Assembly: GCF_041415945.1 (NCBI RefSeq)
Contig: NZ_JBGCUS010000001.1
Coordinates: forward strand, 682,001 to 746,000
Direction: 5' to 3'
DNA from: Ancylobacter sp. IITR112
GTDB taxonomy: Bacteria > Pseudomonadota > Alphaproteobacteria > Rhizobiales > Xanthobacteraceae
DNA length: 64,000 nt
Under the pieces are notes generated by a model. That model searched no databases. It saw nothing but the letters and a program-made list of their open reading frames with translations, and was not told where the DNA came from. The translations under genes were made by a program, and so were the position numbers. Below, piece after piece: positions 1 to 7,831 of the stretch (position 1 is its first letter; each line of letters begins with the position of its first letter).

Positions 1-1179
1 GACGATATAGACCGAGCCGGCGCGGCTGTTGCGCAGCTCGCTCGCGCCCTTGAGGTCGTGCAGTGCGATCAGCGAGGTGACGGCGGCGTCGAGAATGGCC
101 TCGGGGATCTCGCGGCCCTGAGCGTCGAGCACGGCATCGGTCATCATGTGCTGGCCGACATTGCGCACCAGCATCAGGCTGCGCCCGTGCAGGGTGAGTT
201 CTTCGCCGGTGGCGGAGGTGTAGCGCCGGTCGGCGGCGAGGCTGCGCTCCACCGTCTCGCGGCCCTTGGCGAAGCTGGCGCTGAGCGTGCCCTTCATCAG
301 GCCGAGCCAGTTGCGATAGACCAGCACCTTGTCCTGCGCGTCCACCGCCGCGACGCTGTCCTCGCAGTCGACGATGGTGGTCACGGCCGCCTCAATGACG
401 ATGTCGGCGATGCCAGCGGCGTCGGTGGCGCCGATACGGTGGGCGCGGTCGATGACGATGTCGATATGCAGGCCATTATTGACCAGCAGCACGGAGGACG
501 GCGCCTCGGCCGCGCCGGCAAAGCCGGCGAACTGCGCGGGGTCCTTCAGCCCGGTGCGGGCGCCGGAGGAAAGCTCGACCGCCAGTGCACCGTCCTTCAC
601 GCTGTAGGCGACGGCGTCGGCATGGCTGCCGGCGGCCAGCGGCACGCTTTCGTCGAGGAAGGCGCGGGCGCTCTCGATCACGCGCCGGGCGCGCACCGCG
701 TTGAAGCCGTTGGAACGGGTAGCGCCACCATCTTCCGGCAGGGCGTCGGTGCCGTAGAGCGCATCATAGAGGCTGCCCCAGCGGGCATTGGCGGCGTTCA
801 GCGCATAGCGGGCATTGGTGACCGGCACCACCAGTTGCGGGCCGGGAATGCGGGCGAGTTCGTCGTCCACCTTGTCGGTGACGACTTCGAAGGCGTCCGG
901 CTCCGGCAGCAGATAGCCGATCTCCGCCAGGAACACCTCATAGGCGACGGGGTCGATCGGCTTGTTGCGGTGGGCGCGGTGCCAGGCGTCGATCTGCGCC
1001 TGCAATTCGTCGCGTCGCGCCAGCAGTTCCGCATTGCGCGGGGCGAAATCGCGCACGATGCCGGCGAAGCTCTCCCAGAAGGCGGCCTTGTCCACCCCGG
1101 TGCCGGGCATGGCTTCATTATTGATGAAGTCGACAAGGGCGGAATCGACCTTCAGGCCGGCAACGTCGGTATGAGTCAT
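1..1179 (-). CDS. glcB: malate synthase G (C-terminal part outside window)
   Basis: Malate synthase condenses glyoxylate with acetyl-CoA to malate, the second step of the glyoxylate shunt. The reading frame is open from an ATG at 1179 to the window edge, giving 393 residues of a family usually about 720 long, so only the N-terminal half is seen. The start [20 protein letters not shown] and the stretch around [26 protein letters not shown] are typical of the G isoform (the interrupted barrel with the DCEDS motif). A purine-rich AAGGGA lies about 8 bases upstream of the ATG. It follows isocitrate lyase on the same strand, 360 bases downstream of it, so the two shunt enzymes are neighbours, although hairpins in the gap suggest separate transcripts or attenuation. 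Confidence 0.95.
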   Translation of the reverse strand, partial: MTHTDVAGLKVDSALVDFINNEAMPGTGVDKAAFWESFAGIVRDFAPRNAELLARRDELQAQIDAWHRAHRNKPIDPVAYEVFLAEIGYLLPEPDAFEVVTDKVDDELARIPGPQLVVPVTNARYALNAANARWGSLYDALYGTDALPEDGGATRSNGFNAVRARRVIESARAFLDESVPLAAGSHADAVAYSVKDGALAVELSSGARTGLKDPAQFAGFAGAAEAPSSVLLVNNGLHIDIVIDRAHRIGATDAAGIADIVIEAAVTTIVDCEDSVAAVDAQDKVLVYRNWLGLMKGTLSASFAKGRETVERSLAADRRYTSATGEELTLHGRSLMLVRNVGQHMMTDAVLDAQGREIPEAILDAAVTSLIALHDLKGASELRNSRAGSVYIV

Positions 1180-1400
1180 GACGGATCCCTTCACGCGAGC
1201 GGATGGCCGGTTGCCGCAAGCCGCCGGCACAGCTGTGCATTGACTTAAACAAAAGTGCGGGTGCGGTGCAACATCGCACATAGTCGGATTGAGCCGCGAT
1301 GCAAGGGGCGATCCTTGCTCGTCAACGCCTCACGCCGCATTTGCGTTGCAGCGAAGACGATCCTCACCCAGGGTTGATGAGGGCATACCTCCGCCAGGGC

Positions 1401-1446
1401 GACGAAAGCGTCACCCCGGGGGATGACGAAAACGTCACCCCGGGGA
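1401..1446. repeat. two-copy 24-bp tandem repeat in the aceA-glcB gap
   Basis: The unit GACGAAARCGTCACCCCGGG occurs at 1401-1420 and again at 1425-1444, a period of 24. An inverted partial copy (CCCCGGGGTGAC) lies at 1513-1524. No gene is visible in 1180-1539; the rest of this 360-base gap holds the hairpins listed next and the putative glcB promoter region near 1200-1260. Function is unknown. Confidence 0.6.
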
Positions 1447-1496
1447 GTCCGGCTTTCGCCGGACCCGGTGGCGGTTTTCCCCGAACCGCCACCGGG
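1447..1496 (-). terminator. double hairpin downstream of aceA
   Basis: Two perfect adjacent stems: 1447-1453 with 1458-1464 (7 bp, TTTC loop), and 1464-1476 with 1484-1496 (13 bp, 7-base loop). They lie 44-93 bases after the aceA stop and before glcB on the same strand. There is no long U tract, so this may be a weak terminator, an attenuator or an mRNA-stabilising structure. Confidence 0.5.
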
Positions 1497-1539
1497 CGCG
1501 CGGCCTGCGCCGCCCCGGGGTGACAAGGTGGGATACGGC

Positions 1540-2838
1540 TCAGAACTGGGCGGTCTCGGTCGAGTCCTGCATCGCCGTGGTGGCGCTCATGCCTTCGCTG
1601 AGCACGGTGGCGATGGCGTCGAAATAGCTGGTGCCCACTTCGCGCTGGTGGCGCGTGGCGGTGAAGCCCTGCGCCTCGGCAGCGAATTCGCGCTGCTGCA
1701 GCTCGGAATAGGCGGCCATGCCGTCCTCGCGGTAGCGCCGCGCCAGCTCGAAAGTGGTGAAGCACTGGTTGTGGAAGCCGGCCAGCGTGATGAACTGGTA
1801 CTTGTAGCCCATGGCTCCCAGCTCGGCCTGGAAGGTCTTCATCTGCGCCTTGTCCATATGCTTGGCCCAGTTGAAGGAGGGCGAGCAGTTATAGGCGAGC
1901 ATCTTGCCGGGATGCACACGGTGCACGCCTTCGGCGAAGCGCCGCGCGTCGTCGAGGCTGGGGGTCGAGGTTTCGCACCAGAGTAGATCGGCATAGGGCG
2001 CATAGGCGATGGCGCGGGCGATGCCGGCCTCGAAGCCGCCATTGTAGCGGTAGAAGCCTTCCTGCGTGCGCTCGCCGGTGATGAAGGGCCGGTCCAGCTC
2101 ATCCACATCTGACGTGATGAGCCGGGCGGATTCCGCATCGGTGCGTGCCATGATCACGGTCGGCACGCCGAGCACGTCGGCGGCGAGGCGGGCGGCGTTG
2201 AGCGTGCGGACGAACTGGCGGGTGGGCACCAGCACCTTGCCGCCGAGATGACCGCACTTCTTCTCCGACGCCAACTGGTCCTCGAAATGCACCGCCGCCG
2301 CGCCGGCCTCGATCAGCGCCTTGGTCAGCTCATAGGCGTTGAGCTGGCCGCCGAAGCCGGCTTCGGCATCGGCGATGATCGGCACGAAGAAATCGTGCTG
2401 CGGGCCTGTGGCGCCGTCGGCGCGCTCCATGGTCTGGATCTGGTCGGCGCGCATCAGCGCCTTGTTGATGCGGCGGACCACGGCGGGAACGCTGTCGACG
2501 GGGTAGAGGCTCTGGTCGGGATACATGTCGCCGGCCGAATTGCCGTCGGCGGCCACCTGCCAGCCGGAGAGATAGATCGCCTCCAGCCCGGCCTTGACCT
2601 GCTGCACCGCCTGGATGCCGGTATAGGTGCCCATGGTCGGCACGAAAGCCTGGGTCTGCAGCAGATCCCACAGCCGGCGGGCGCCGTTGGCGGCGAGCGT
2701 GTGCTCGATGCGCAGCGAACCGGCGAGGCGGGCGACGTCAGCGGGGGTGTAGCTGCGATGAATGCCGCGCCAGCGGTCCGGGGCCCAGCTCGGGGCGGGG
2801 AAGCTGTCGGGCGAGTGGGGGCGAGTCTGGTCCAGCAT
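1540..2838 (-). CDS. aceA: isocitrate lyase
   Basis: Cleaves isocitrate to succinate and glyoxylate, the first glyoxylate-shunt step, needed for growth on acetate and other C2 units. The product is 432 residues, the usual size for bacterial class I enzymes. The catalytic loop KKCGHLGGK with the active cysteine is present, as are the flanking [20 protein letters not shown] and [13 protein letters not shown] signatures. I chose the ATG at 2838 ([13 protein letters not shown]) because AGGAAAC sits just upstream; an in-frame extension back to 3078 has composition unlike the family. It lies between a small unknown gene and glcB on the same strand, and opposite a ScfR/RamB-type regulator known in other bacteria to control aceA. 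Confidence 0.97.
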   Translation of the reverse strand: MLDQTRPHSPDSFPAPSWAPDRWRGIHRSYTPADVARLAGSLRIEHTLAANGARRLWDLLQTQAFVPTMGTYTGIQAVQQVKAGLEAIYLSGWQVAADGNSAGDMYPDQSLYPVDSVPAVVRRINKALMRADQIQTMERADGATGPQHDFFVPIIADAEAGFGGQLNAYELTKALIEAGAAAVHFEDQLASEKKCGHLGGKVLVPTRQFVRTLNAARLAADVLGVPTVIMARTDAESARLITSDVDELDRPFITGERTQEGFYRYNGGFEAGIARAIAYAPYADLLWCETSTPSLDDARRFAEGVHRVHPGKMLAYNCSPSFNWAKHMDKAQMKTFQAELGAMGYKYQFITLAGFHNQCFTTFELARRYREDGMAAYSELQQREFAAEAQGFTATRHQREVGTSYFDAIATVLSEGMSATTAMQDSTETAQF

Positions 2839-3016
2839 GGTCGTTTCCTGAAGCAAGATCGGGAGAAGAGAGAGACGCGGGGGCCGAGGAGGGTGCGGCT
2901 CCCGCGCCGGCCACGCCGCGTCGCGCGTCCTCGACGCGGGCGGGCCTGAAGTCGCGCGGCACAAGGTCGAGCGGGGCGAAGCGGGGCGGGCGGAAGCGGG
3001 GGCGTGCCGCCATTGG

Positions 3017-3268
3017 CTAGCGCGACCGGCGGGTGTAGGTCGCCGCCACCAGACGGCCGCCGAGCAGGGCGCCGACAAGGGCGCTCATGTCGTCCTGGCC
3101 GGGGGCCATGGCGATGCGGTGCCGGCCGATGCGGTGGACGATGGTGAAATCCTTCGCCGCCAGCCCCTGGTCGCGGAAGACCTGGCCGATCTCTTCGGCG
3201 TCGCCGCCGATGATGGTGATGAATTCTTCTTCACCGGGATTGGTGCGGGTGTCGGTGCTCGCGCTCAT
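3017..3268 (-). CDS. small conserved-looking protein of unknown function upstream of aceA
   Basis: An 83-residue acidic protein starting at the ATG at 3268 behind a strong GGAGGAA ribosome site. It has no signal peptide or membrane segment. The core alternates strands and helices ([20 protein letters not shown], then [13 protein letters not shown]), suggesting a small alpha-beta fold. It is the first gene after the operator region at 3293-3392 and reads towards aceA with a 178-base gap, so it probably shares the aceA promoter. I do not recognise the family; position suggests a role linked to the glyoxylate shunt, which is inference only. Confidence 0.75.
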   Translation of the reverse strand: MSASTDTRTNPGEEEFITIIGGDAEEIGQVFRDQGLAAKDFTIVHRIGRHRIAMAPGQDDMSALVGALLGGRLVAATYTRRSR

Positions 3269-3292
3269 GTCAATTCCTCCCTGCGGGTGTGG

Positions 3293-3392
3293 TGTAAAGA
3301 TTTAACACTCGACTTCGAAATGCAAGAAAGATAATGATTTGAGCGTGTTAAGCTGATAAGGCTTGTAAAGTTTACAGGTCGATTTTGTAAAA
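3293..3392. promoter_or_regulatory. candidate ScfR/RamB-type operators between aceA side and regulator
   Basis: The divergent gap is AT-rich against its surroundings and holds three related palindromes: TGTAAAGATTTAACA at 3293-3307, the perfect TGTAAA-G-TTTACA at 3364-3376, and TTTTGTAAAA at 3383-3392. The first is 24 bases before the small-gene start, the second 34 bases before the regulator start, which fits control of both directions and autoregulation. No binding data can be read from sequence. Confidence 0.6.
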
Positions 3393-3410
3393 CCAGCAAA
3401 GGGTCGGGCC

Positions 3411-4832
3411 ATGCTCGCCACCAGTGAACCGCGTATCGGCAGCCGGGTGCAGAGGCTGCGCCGCGCCAAGCGCATCTCGCAGGCGGACCTTGCCGGCGCG
3501 CTCGGCATTTCCGCGAGCTATCTCAACCTCATCGAGCATAATCGCCGCCGCATCACCGTGCCGCTGCTGATGAAGCTGGCGGGCTATTTCGGCATCGAGC
3601 CGGGCGAGCTGGTGGAGAATGACGAGACCCGTCTCGTCGGCGACCTGATGGAGCTGTTCAGCGACGAATTGTTCGCCGAGAACACGCTGACCAACCAGGA
3701 CATACGCGACCTCGCCTCCTCGAACCCCGCCATCGGCCGGGCGGTGGTGCGGCTCTACGACCAGTTCAAGACGCTACGCGAGGCGCACCGCACCGGCGCG
3801 ACGGGGGCGATCGAGGGGGAGGGCGGCTATCACTCCTCCACCGACGCCGTCTCCGATTTCATTCAGGAAAACGCCAACTACTTCCCGACGCTGGAAGCCG
3901 AGGCGGAGCGCATCCGCCACGACATCGACTTCGCCTCGGATTCCTTCGAGCACGGGCTGAAAACCTATCTCGCCAATGTGTTCGGGCTGAACTGGCGTTC
4001 CGCCTCGCTGCCGGCCGGGATCGCCCGGCGCTATGATGCGGGCGCGCATGAACTCATCACCGCCGAGGTGCTGCCGCCGGAATCGGCGCTGTTCGTCGTC
4101 GCTCACCAGCTCGGCCTGCTCGCGGCGTCGCGGCAGATCGACGAACTGATCGCCGCCGCCAACCTGCCGGACGACGCCCCCGTCGTCACCCGCAACGCGC
4201 TGGCAAGCTATTTCGCCTCGGCGCTGGTGATGCCTTATGAGCCTTTCCTCGCCGCCTGCCAGGAGACGCGCTACGACATCGAGCGCATCCAGCGGCGCTT
4301 CCGCACCAGCTTCGAGCAGGTGTGCCACCGCATGACCACGCTGCAGCGACCGGGGCGCAGCGGCATTCCGCTGCATCTGGTGCGCACGGATATCGCCGGC
4401 AACATCTCCAAGCGCTTCTCGCTGTCGGGCATCCATATTTCCCGCCATTCCGGCGCCTGCCCGCGCTGGAATGTCTATGCCGCCTTCTTCCACCCCGAGC
4501 GGATCAATGTGCAACTGAGCCAGATGCCGGAGGGCCAGCGCTATTTCTGCATCGCCAAGTCGATCACCAAGGGCGGGCACCGGCACAATGCGCCGCGCCG
4601 GCACCTCTCCATCGGGCTCGGCTGCCATATCAGCCACGCGCACCAGATGGTCTATTCCGACGGGATGAACCTCTCCGATCCCTCGCAGACCGTGCCGATC
4701 GGCGTCGGCTGCCGCATCTGCCCGCGGCTCGACTGCGAGCAGCGCGCCCAGCCGCCGACCGACCACCGCTTCACGCTGAACGAGATCGACATGTCCGAGA
4801 GCTTCTACGCCCCGGCGCGGCGCGGGCTCTAG
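3411..4832 (+). CDS. XRE-family regulator of glyoxylate/short-chain acyl-CoA metabolism (ScfR/RamB type)
   Basis: A 473-residue DNA-binding protein. Residues about 7-62 form a Cro/CI-type helix-turn-helix (GSRVQRLRRAKRISQADLAGALGISASYL). The middle resembles the ImmA/IrrE-like (DUF955) domain with a degenerate HEXXH position, and the C-terminal third is the DUF2083 domain, rich in conserved Cys/His (GLGCHISHAH, GVGCRICPRLDCEQ). This architecture is that of RamB of Corynebacterium and the short-chain fatty acyl regulators of alphaproteobacteria, which control isocitrate lyase and malate synthase. It is divergent from aceA across the operator region at 3293-3392, matching that role. The stop is 2 bases from the stop of the convergent ClC gene. 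Confidence 0.9.
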   Translation: MLATSEPRIGSRVQRLRRAKRISQADLAGALGISASYLNLIEHNRRRITVPLLMKLAGYFGIEPGELVENDETRLVGDLMELFSDELFAENTLTNQDIRDLASSNPAIGRAVVRLYDQFKTLREAHRTGATGAIEGEGGYHSSTDAVSDFIQENANYFPTLEAEAERIRHDIDFASDSFEHGLKTYLANVFGLNWRSASLPAGIARRYDAGAHELITAEVLPPESALFVVAHQLGLLAASRQIDELIAAANLPDDAPVVTRNALASYFASALVMPYEPFLAACQETRYDIERIQRRFRTSFEQVCHRMTTLQRPGRSGIPLHLVRTDIAGNISKRFSLSGIHISRHSGACPRWNVYAAFFHPERINVQLSQMPEGQRYFCIAKSITKGGHRHNAPRRHLSIGLGCHISHAHQMVYSDGMNLSDPSQTVPIGVGCRICPRLDCEQRAQPPTDHRFTLNEIDMSESFYAPARRGL

Positions 4833-4834
4833 CC

Positions 4835-6565
4835 TCAGTCCAGCTTCTCGCCGGTGACATCGCTGAGCCGGCGGCGCATCTCGTCGCCATAGCGCTTGAC
4901 CGCATGCGCCTCGCTGAGCACGCCGGCCACCTCGCCATCGGGCAGGGTGACGGCGAGCGCCTCGGCCTCGGTGCGCTCGAACAGGTCCAGCGCCTCGCGC
5001 AGCGTGGCGGTGGGGCGGAGCGAGACATCGGGCAGGCGCAGGAGGGCGCGCAAATCCGGCGGCGGCGTGCCCTCGCCGGTCTCGAACAGGGCTGCCGGAG
5101 GGATCATGCCGGCATAGCGGCCATTCTCGGTGGCGACGAGATAGGCCGTGGCGCCGGGCGGGTAGCGGCGGCGCGCCTCGCCGAGTGGGGTGTCGAGCGC
5201 AATCAGCGGCACTTCGCGGCGCATCAGCGTGGCGACGGTGAGCTCGCGCAACCAGCCTATGTCATGCGCGCCGCGAATATTCTCGCCGCGCAGATGGAAG
5301 CGCCAGGTGGCGAAGGAGAAGCCGAACAGCCGCCGCGTCGCCAGCGAGGCGGTGCCCGCCGCCGCCAGCACGGCGAGGGTGAGCTGCAGATTGCCGGTCA
5401 TTTCCAGCGCCAGCAGCGTCATCGTCATCGGCCCGCCGACCACCGCCACCGCCAGCGCGCTCATGCCGATGAGGGCATAGAAATCGTGCGCCGGCACGAG
5501 CGCGGGCAGGATCAGGCCCATGCCGCCGGCGAAGACCCGCCCCGCCATCACCCCCATCAGCAGCGAGGCGAAGAACAGGCCGCCGCGAAAGCCGGCGCCG
5601 ATCGAGACGGAGGAGGCGGTGACTTTCGCCACCAATAGCAGCGCGGCGAGGGTGAGGCCGGTATCGGCGGCGAGGAAGTGATAGACCGCGCCATGCCCGG
5701 CGGAGAGCACCGCCGGATTCCAAAGGGCCAGCGCGCCGACGGCGAGCCCGCCCAGCGCCGGGCGCAGCCATGTCGGCAGGGCCGAGCGGCGGAAGCCCGC
5801 TTCCACCAGCGTCGCCCCGCGCATGACGGCGATGCCGACCAGCGCGCAGAAAAAGCCGAGCAGCAGCACGGAGGGCAGATGGGTCAGGCCCGGCGCGTGC
5901 AGCACCGGCAGCGGCGGATGGTGCGGCGGCGCCAGAACCTGCTGGGTCAGCGAGGCGGCGAAGGTCGCCGTCATCATCGGCACGAAGGCGGGAATGGCAT
6001 AGGTGCCGAGCACCAGCTCGAAGCCGTAAAAGGCGCCCATCAGCGGTGCGTCGAAGGCCGCGCCGATGGCGGCACCGGCGCCGCAGCCCACCAGCAGCCG
6101 CAGATCGCCGCGCCGCAGATGAAACACCCGGCCGACAAAGGAGGCGAGGCCGGCCGCCGCCTGGGTATAGCCCGCCTCCAGCCCCACCGAGGCGCCGACC
6201 CCGCTGGAGAACAGCGTCTGCAGCCCGACCACGAGGCTGTCGCGCGGCGACATGCGCCCGCCATGCAGCGCATTGGCCTCGATCGGGTCCACCGGCGGGT
6301 TGGCGCTCGTGCGCAGGAAGGCCCGCACGCTAAGGCCGAAGGCTAGCCCTCCGAGCGCGGGAACGAGCAGCAGCAGCACGGCCGGCACGCCGGCCATGGT
6401 CGAGAGATGGCTGGCTGCGGGGATGCGGAACAGAAGCACATGCAGCCCCTGCAGCGCCGTGTTCATGGCGATGACGACGAGGCCGGCGGCGACGCCGACA
6501 AGGCCGGCGAGAATGACGAGGCCGAGTTCGCTGGTGCGCACCAGCCGGCGCAGGCCGCGCGGCAT
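4835..6565 (-). CDS. ClC-family chloride channel/transporter with C-terminal CBS domains
   Basis: A 576-residue inner-membrane protein with about ten hydrophobic segments in residues 10-430, followed by a soluble tail (about 455-570) resembling a CBS pair. ClC signatures are recognisable: SSGVGASVGLEAGYTQ corresponds to the GxxxGxEGP helix, and GAGFRGGLFFASLLMG to the later GxFxP-type loop, both divergent from EriC of E. coli. The canonical GREGP glutamate context is altered (GLEAGY), so channel versus H+/Cl- antiporter activity is uncertain. Start: the ATG at 6565 has GAGGACGG upstream; an in-frame TTG at 6613 would add 16 residues. It is convergent with the ScfR-type gene and appears to be a single-gene unit. 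Confidence 0.88.
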   Translation of the reverse strand: MPRGLRRLVRTSELGLVILAGLVGVAAGLVVIAMNTALQGLHVLLFRIPAASHLSTMAGVPAVLLLLVPALGGLAFGLSVRAFLRTSANPPVDPIEANALHGGRMSPRDSLVVGLQTLFSSGVGASVGLEAGYTQAAAGLASFVGRVFHLRRGDLRLLVGCGAGAAIGAAFDAPLMGAFYGFELVLGTYAIPAFVPMMTATFAASLTQQVLAPPHHPPLPVLHAPGLTHLPSVLLLGFFCALVGIAVMRGATLVEAGFRRSALPTWLRPALGGLAVGALALWNPAVLSAGHGAVYHFLAADTGLTLAALLLVAKVTASSVSIGAGFRGGLFFASLLMGVMAGRVFAGGMGLILPALVPAHDFYALIGMSALAVAVVGGPMTMTLLALEMTGNLQLTLAVLAAAGTASLATRRLFGFSFATWRFHLRGENIRGAHDIGWLRELTVATLMRREVPLIALDTPLGEARRRYPPGATAYLVATENGRYAGMIPPAALFETGEGTPPPDLRALLRLPDVSLRPTATLREALDLFERTEAEALAVTLPDGEVAGVLSEAHAVKRYGDEMRRRLSDVTGEKLD

Positions 6566-6630
6566 TCCGTCCTCGCCGGTGCTGTTCTCGGAGGTCACGT
6601 TCCGCTCGCCCAAATGCCCTGCCGCCTGAC

Positions 6631-6735
6631 TAGATCATTTCACTGTTTCGCAGAAACGATGAAATGATCTAATTCCATGTTTTGTCGCGTTTTCTTCACG
6701 CGGACCGGTCTTCACTTCGCTCGAAAACGCTCTAG
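6631..6735. repeat. Rhizobiales-type intergenic palindromic element
   Basis: A 41-bp imperfect palindrome (6631-6642 pairs with 6660-6671, with an inner GTTTC/GAAAC stem) is followed by the motif TTTTGTCGCGTTTTCTTCACG and, on the complementary strand, GAGCGTTTTCGAGCGAAGTG. GCGTTTTC at 6687-6694 can pair with GAAAACGC at 6723-6730. Modules like this are scattered between genes in many Rhizobiales genomes (from memory, not searched). It lies upstream of both the ClC gene and yghU. Confidence 0.7.
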
Positions 6736-6894
6736 GCAAGGACGCGGCCGCACGCAACGCCTGACGCATGGTCGCGTCGCCGCGATGTGATGGGTGCGGG
6801 GATGACCGCGCCGCCGGGCGGGCTAAAGTCACGCCCGACGTCCCACGGATTCGGCGCCGCCTGCGGGCCGGCCGCCGCGCATGGAGAACCCCTT

Positions 6895-7770
6895 ATGTCC
6901 GATACTAGCTACACGCCGCCCAAGGTCTGGGTCTGGAACAAGGGCAATGGCGGCGCCTTTGCCAATATCAACCGCCCGACCGCCGGGGCGACGCATGAGA
7001 AGGCGCTGCCGGTCGGCACGCATCCGTTCCAGCTCTATTCGCTCGCCACGCCGAACGGGCAGAAGGTGACGATCCTGTTCGAGGAACTGCTCGCCGCCGG
7101 CCATACGGGCGCGGAATATGACGCCTGGCTGATCAAGATCGGCGAGGGCGAGCAGTTCGGCTCCGGCTTTGTCGAGGTGAACCCGAACTCGAAGATTCCC
7201 GCCCTCATGGACCGTTCGGGCGAGACGCCGATCCGGGTGTTCGAATCCGGCGCGATCCTGCTGCATCTCGCGGAGAAGTTCGGCGCTTTCATACCGACCG
7301 ATCCGGCCAAGCGCGCCGAATGCCTGTCCTGGCTGTTCTGGCAGATGGGCAGCGCGCCGTTTCTCGGCGGCGGCTTCGGCCATTTCTATGCCTATGCCCC
7401 GGTGAAGATCGAATACGCCATCGACCGCTACGCCATGGAGGCCAAGCGCCAGCTCGACGTGCTCGACCGGCGGCTTGCCGAAACCCGCTACCTCACCGGT
7501 GACGACTACACCATCGCCGATATGGCGGTGCTGCCCTGGTATGGCGCGCTGGTGAAGGGCTGGACCTATGGCGATGCCGGCACCTTCCTGTCCGGGCACG
7601 AGTACACCAATGTCGTGCGCTGGGCGGACGAACTGTTCGCCCGGCCGGCGGTGAAGCGCGGGCGCATGGTCAACCGCATGACCGGCGAGCCGCATGAGCA
7701 ACTGCGCGAGCGCCACGACGCCAGCGATTTCGACACGAAGACGCAGGACAAGCTGGACGCCGCAGGCTGA
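6895..7770 (+). CDS. yghU: glutathione-dependent disulfide-bond oxidoreductase, YghU type
   Basis: A 291-residue cytosolic glutathione transferase-fold protein, the size of E. coli YghU (288). The N-terminal extension WVWNKGNGGAFANINRPTAGATHEK is the hallmark of this subgroup. The thioredoxin-like half follows (residues about 45-130, with TPNGQKVTILFEE, NPNSKIPAL and FESGAILLHLAEK), then the helical domain (DDYTIADMAVLPW). Family members bind two glutathiones and reduce disulfides or organic peroxides. I chose the ATG at 6895 for its GGAG site; the frame extends upstream without support. It is a single gene ending in a strong bidirectional terminator. Confidence 0.92.
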   Translation: MSDTSYTPPKVWVWNKGNGGAFANINRPTAGATHEKALPVGTHPFQLYSLATPNGQKVTILFEELLAAGHTGAEYDAWLIKIGEGEQFGSGFVEVNPNSKIPALMDRSGETPIRVFESGAILLHLAEKFGAFIPTDPAKRAECLSWLFWQMGSAPFLGGGFGHFYAYAPVKIEYAIDRYAMEAKRQLDVLDRRLAETRYLTGDDYTIADMAVLPWYGALVKGWTYGDAGTFLSGHEYTNVVRWADELFARPAVKRGRMVNRMTGEPHEQLRERHDASDFDTKTQDKLDAAG

Positions 7771-7784
7771 CGTCAGACATGAAA

Positions 7785-7813
7785 AAGGGCGCCCCGGGGC
7801 AAGGGGCGCCCTT
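7785..7813. terminator. bidirectional terminator
   Basis: An 11-bp stem (AAGGGCGCCCC at 7785-7795 with GGGGCGCCCTT at 7803-7813) with a 7-base loop, preceded by an A run and followed by T-rich sequence. It lies between the convergent ends of yghU and the MmgE/PrpD gene and can serve both. Confidence 0.85.
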
Positions 7814-7831
7814 CCTCTCGACGGCGCGGCG

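Noticed and set aside
58..1248. Long open frame on the plus strand opposite malate synthase
   Set aside because: It is antisense to a clear malate synthase G. Its translation is Gly/Ala/His/Asp-rich with no family pattern, as expected for the complement of a GC-rich gene.
1401..1446. CRISPR-like repeats
   Set aside because: Only two copies, with a 2-4 base separation and no cas genes; no array elsewhere in the window.
2738..3013. 91-residue frame between the small gene and aceA
   Set aside because: It overlaps the first 100 bases of aceA in another frame, has Arg/Pro-rich shadow composition and no ribosome site.
4322..5638. 438-residue plus-strand frame across the regulator end and ClC gene
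   Set aside because: It runs in the wrong frame through the regulator C-terminus and antisense to ClC; both real proteins have family motifs.
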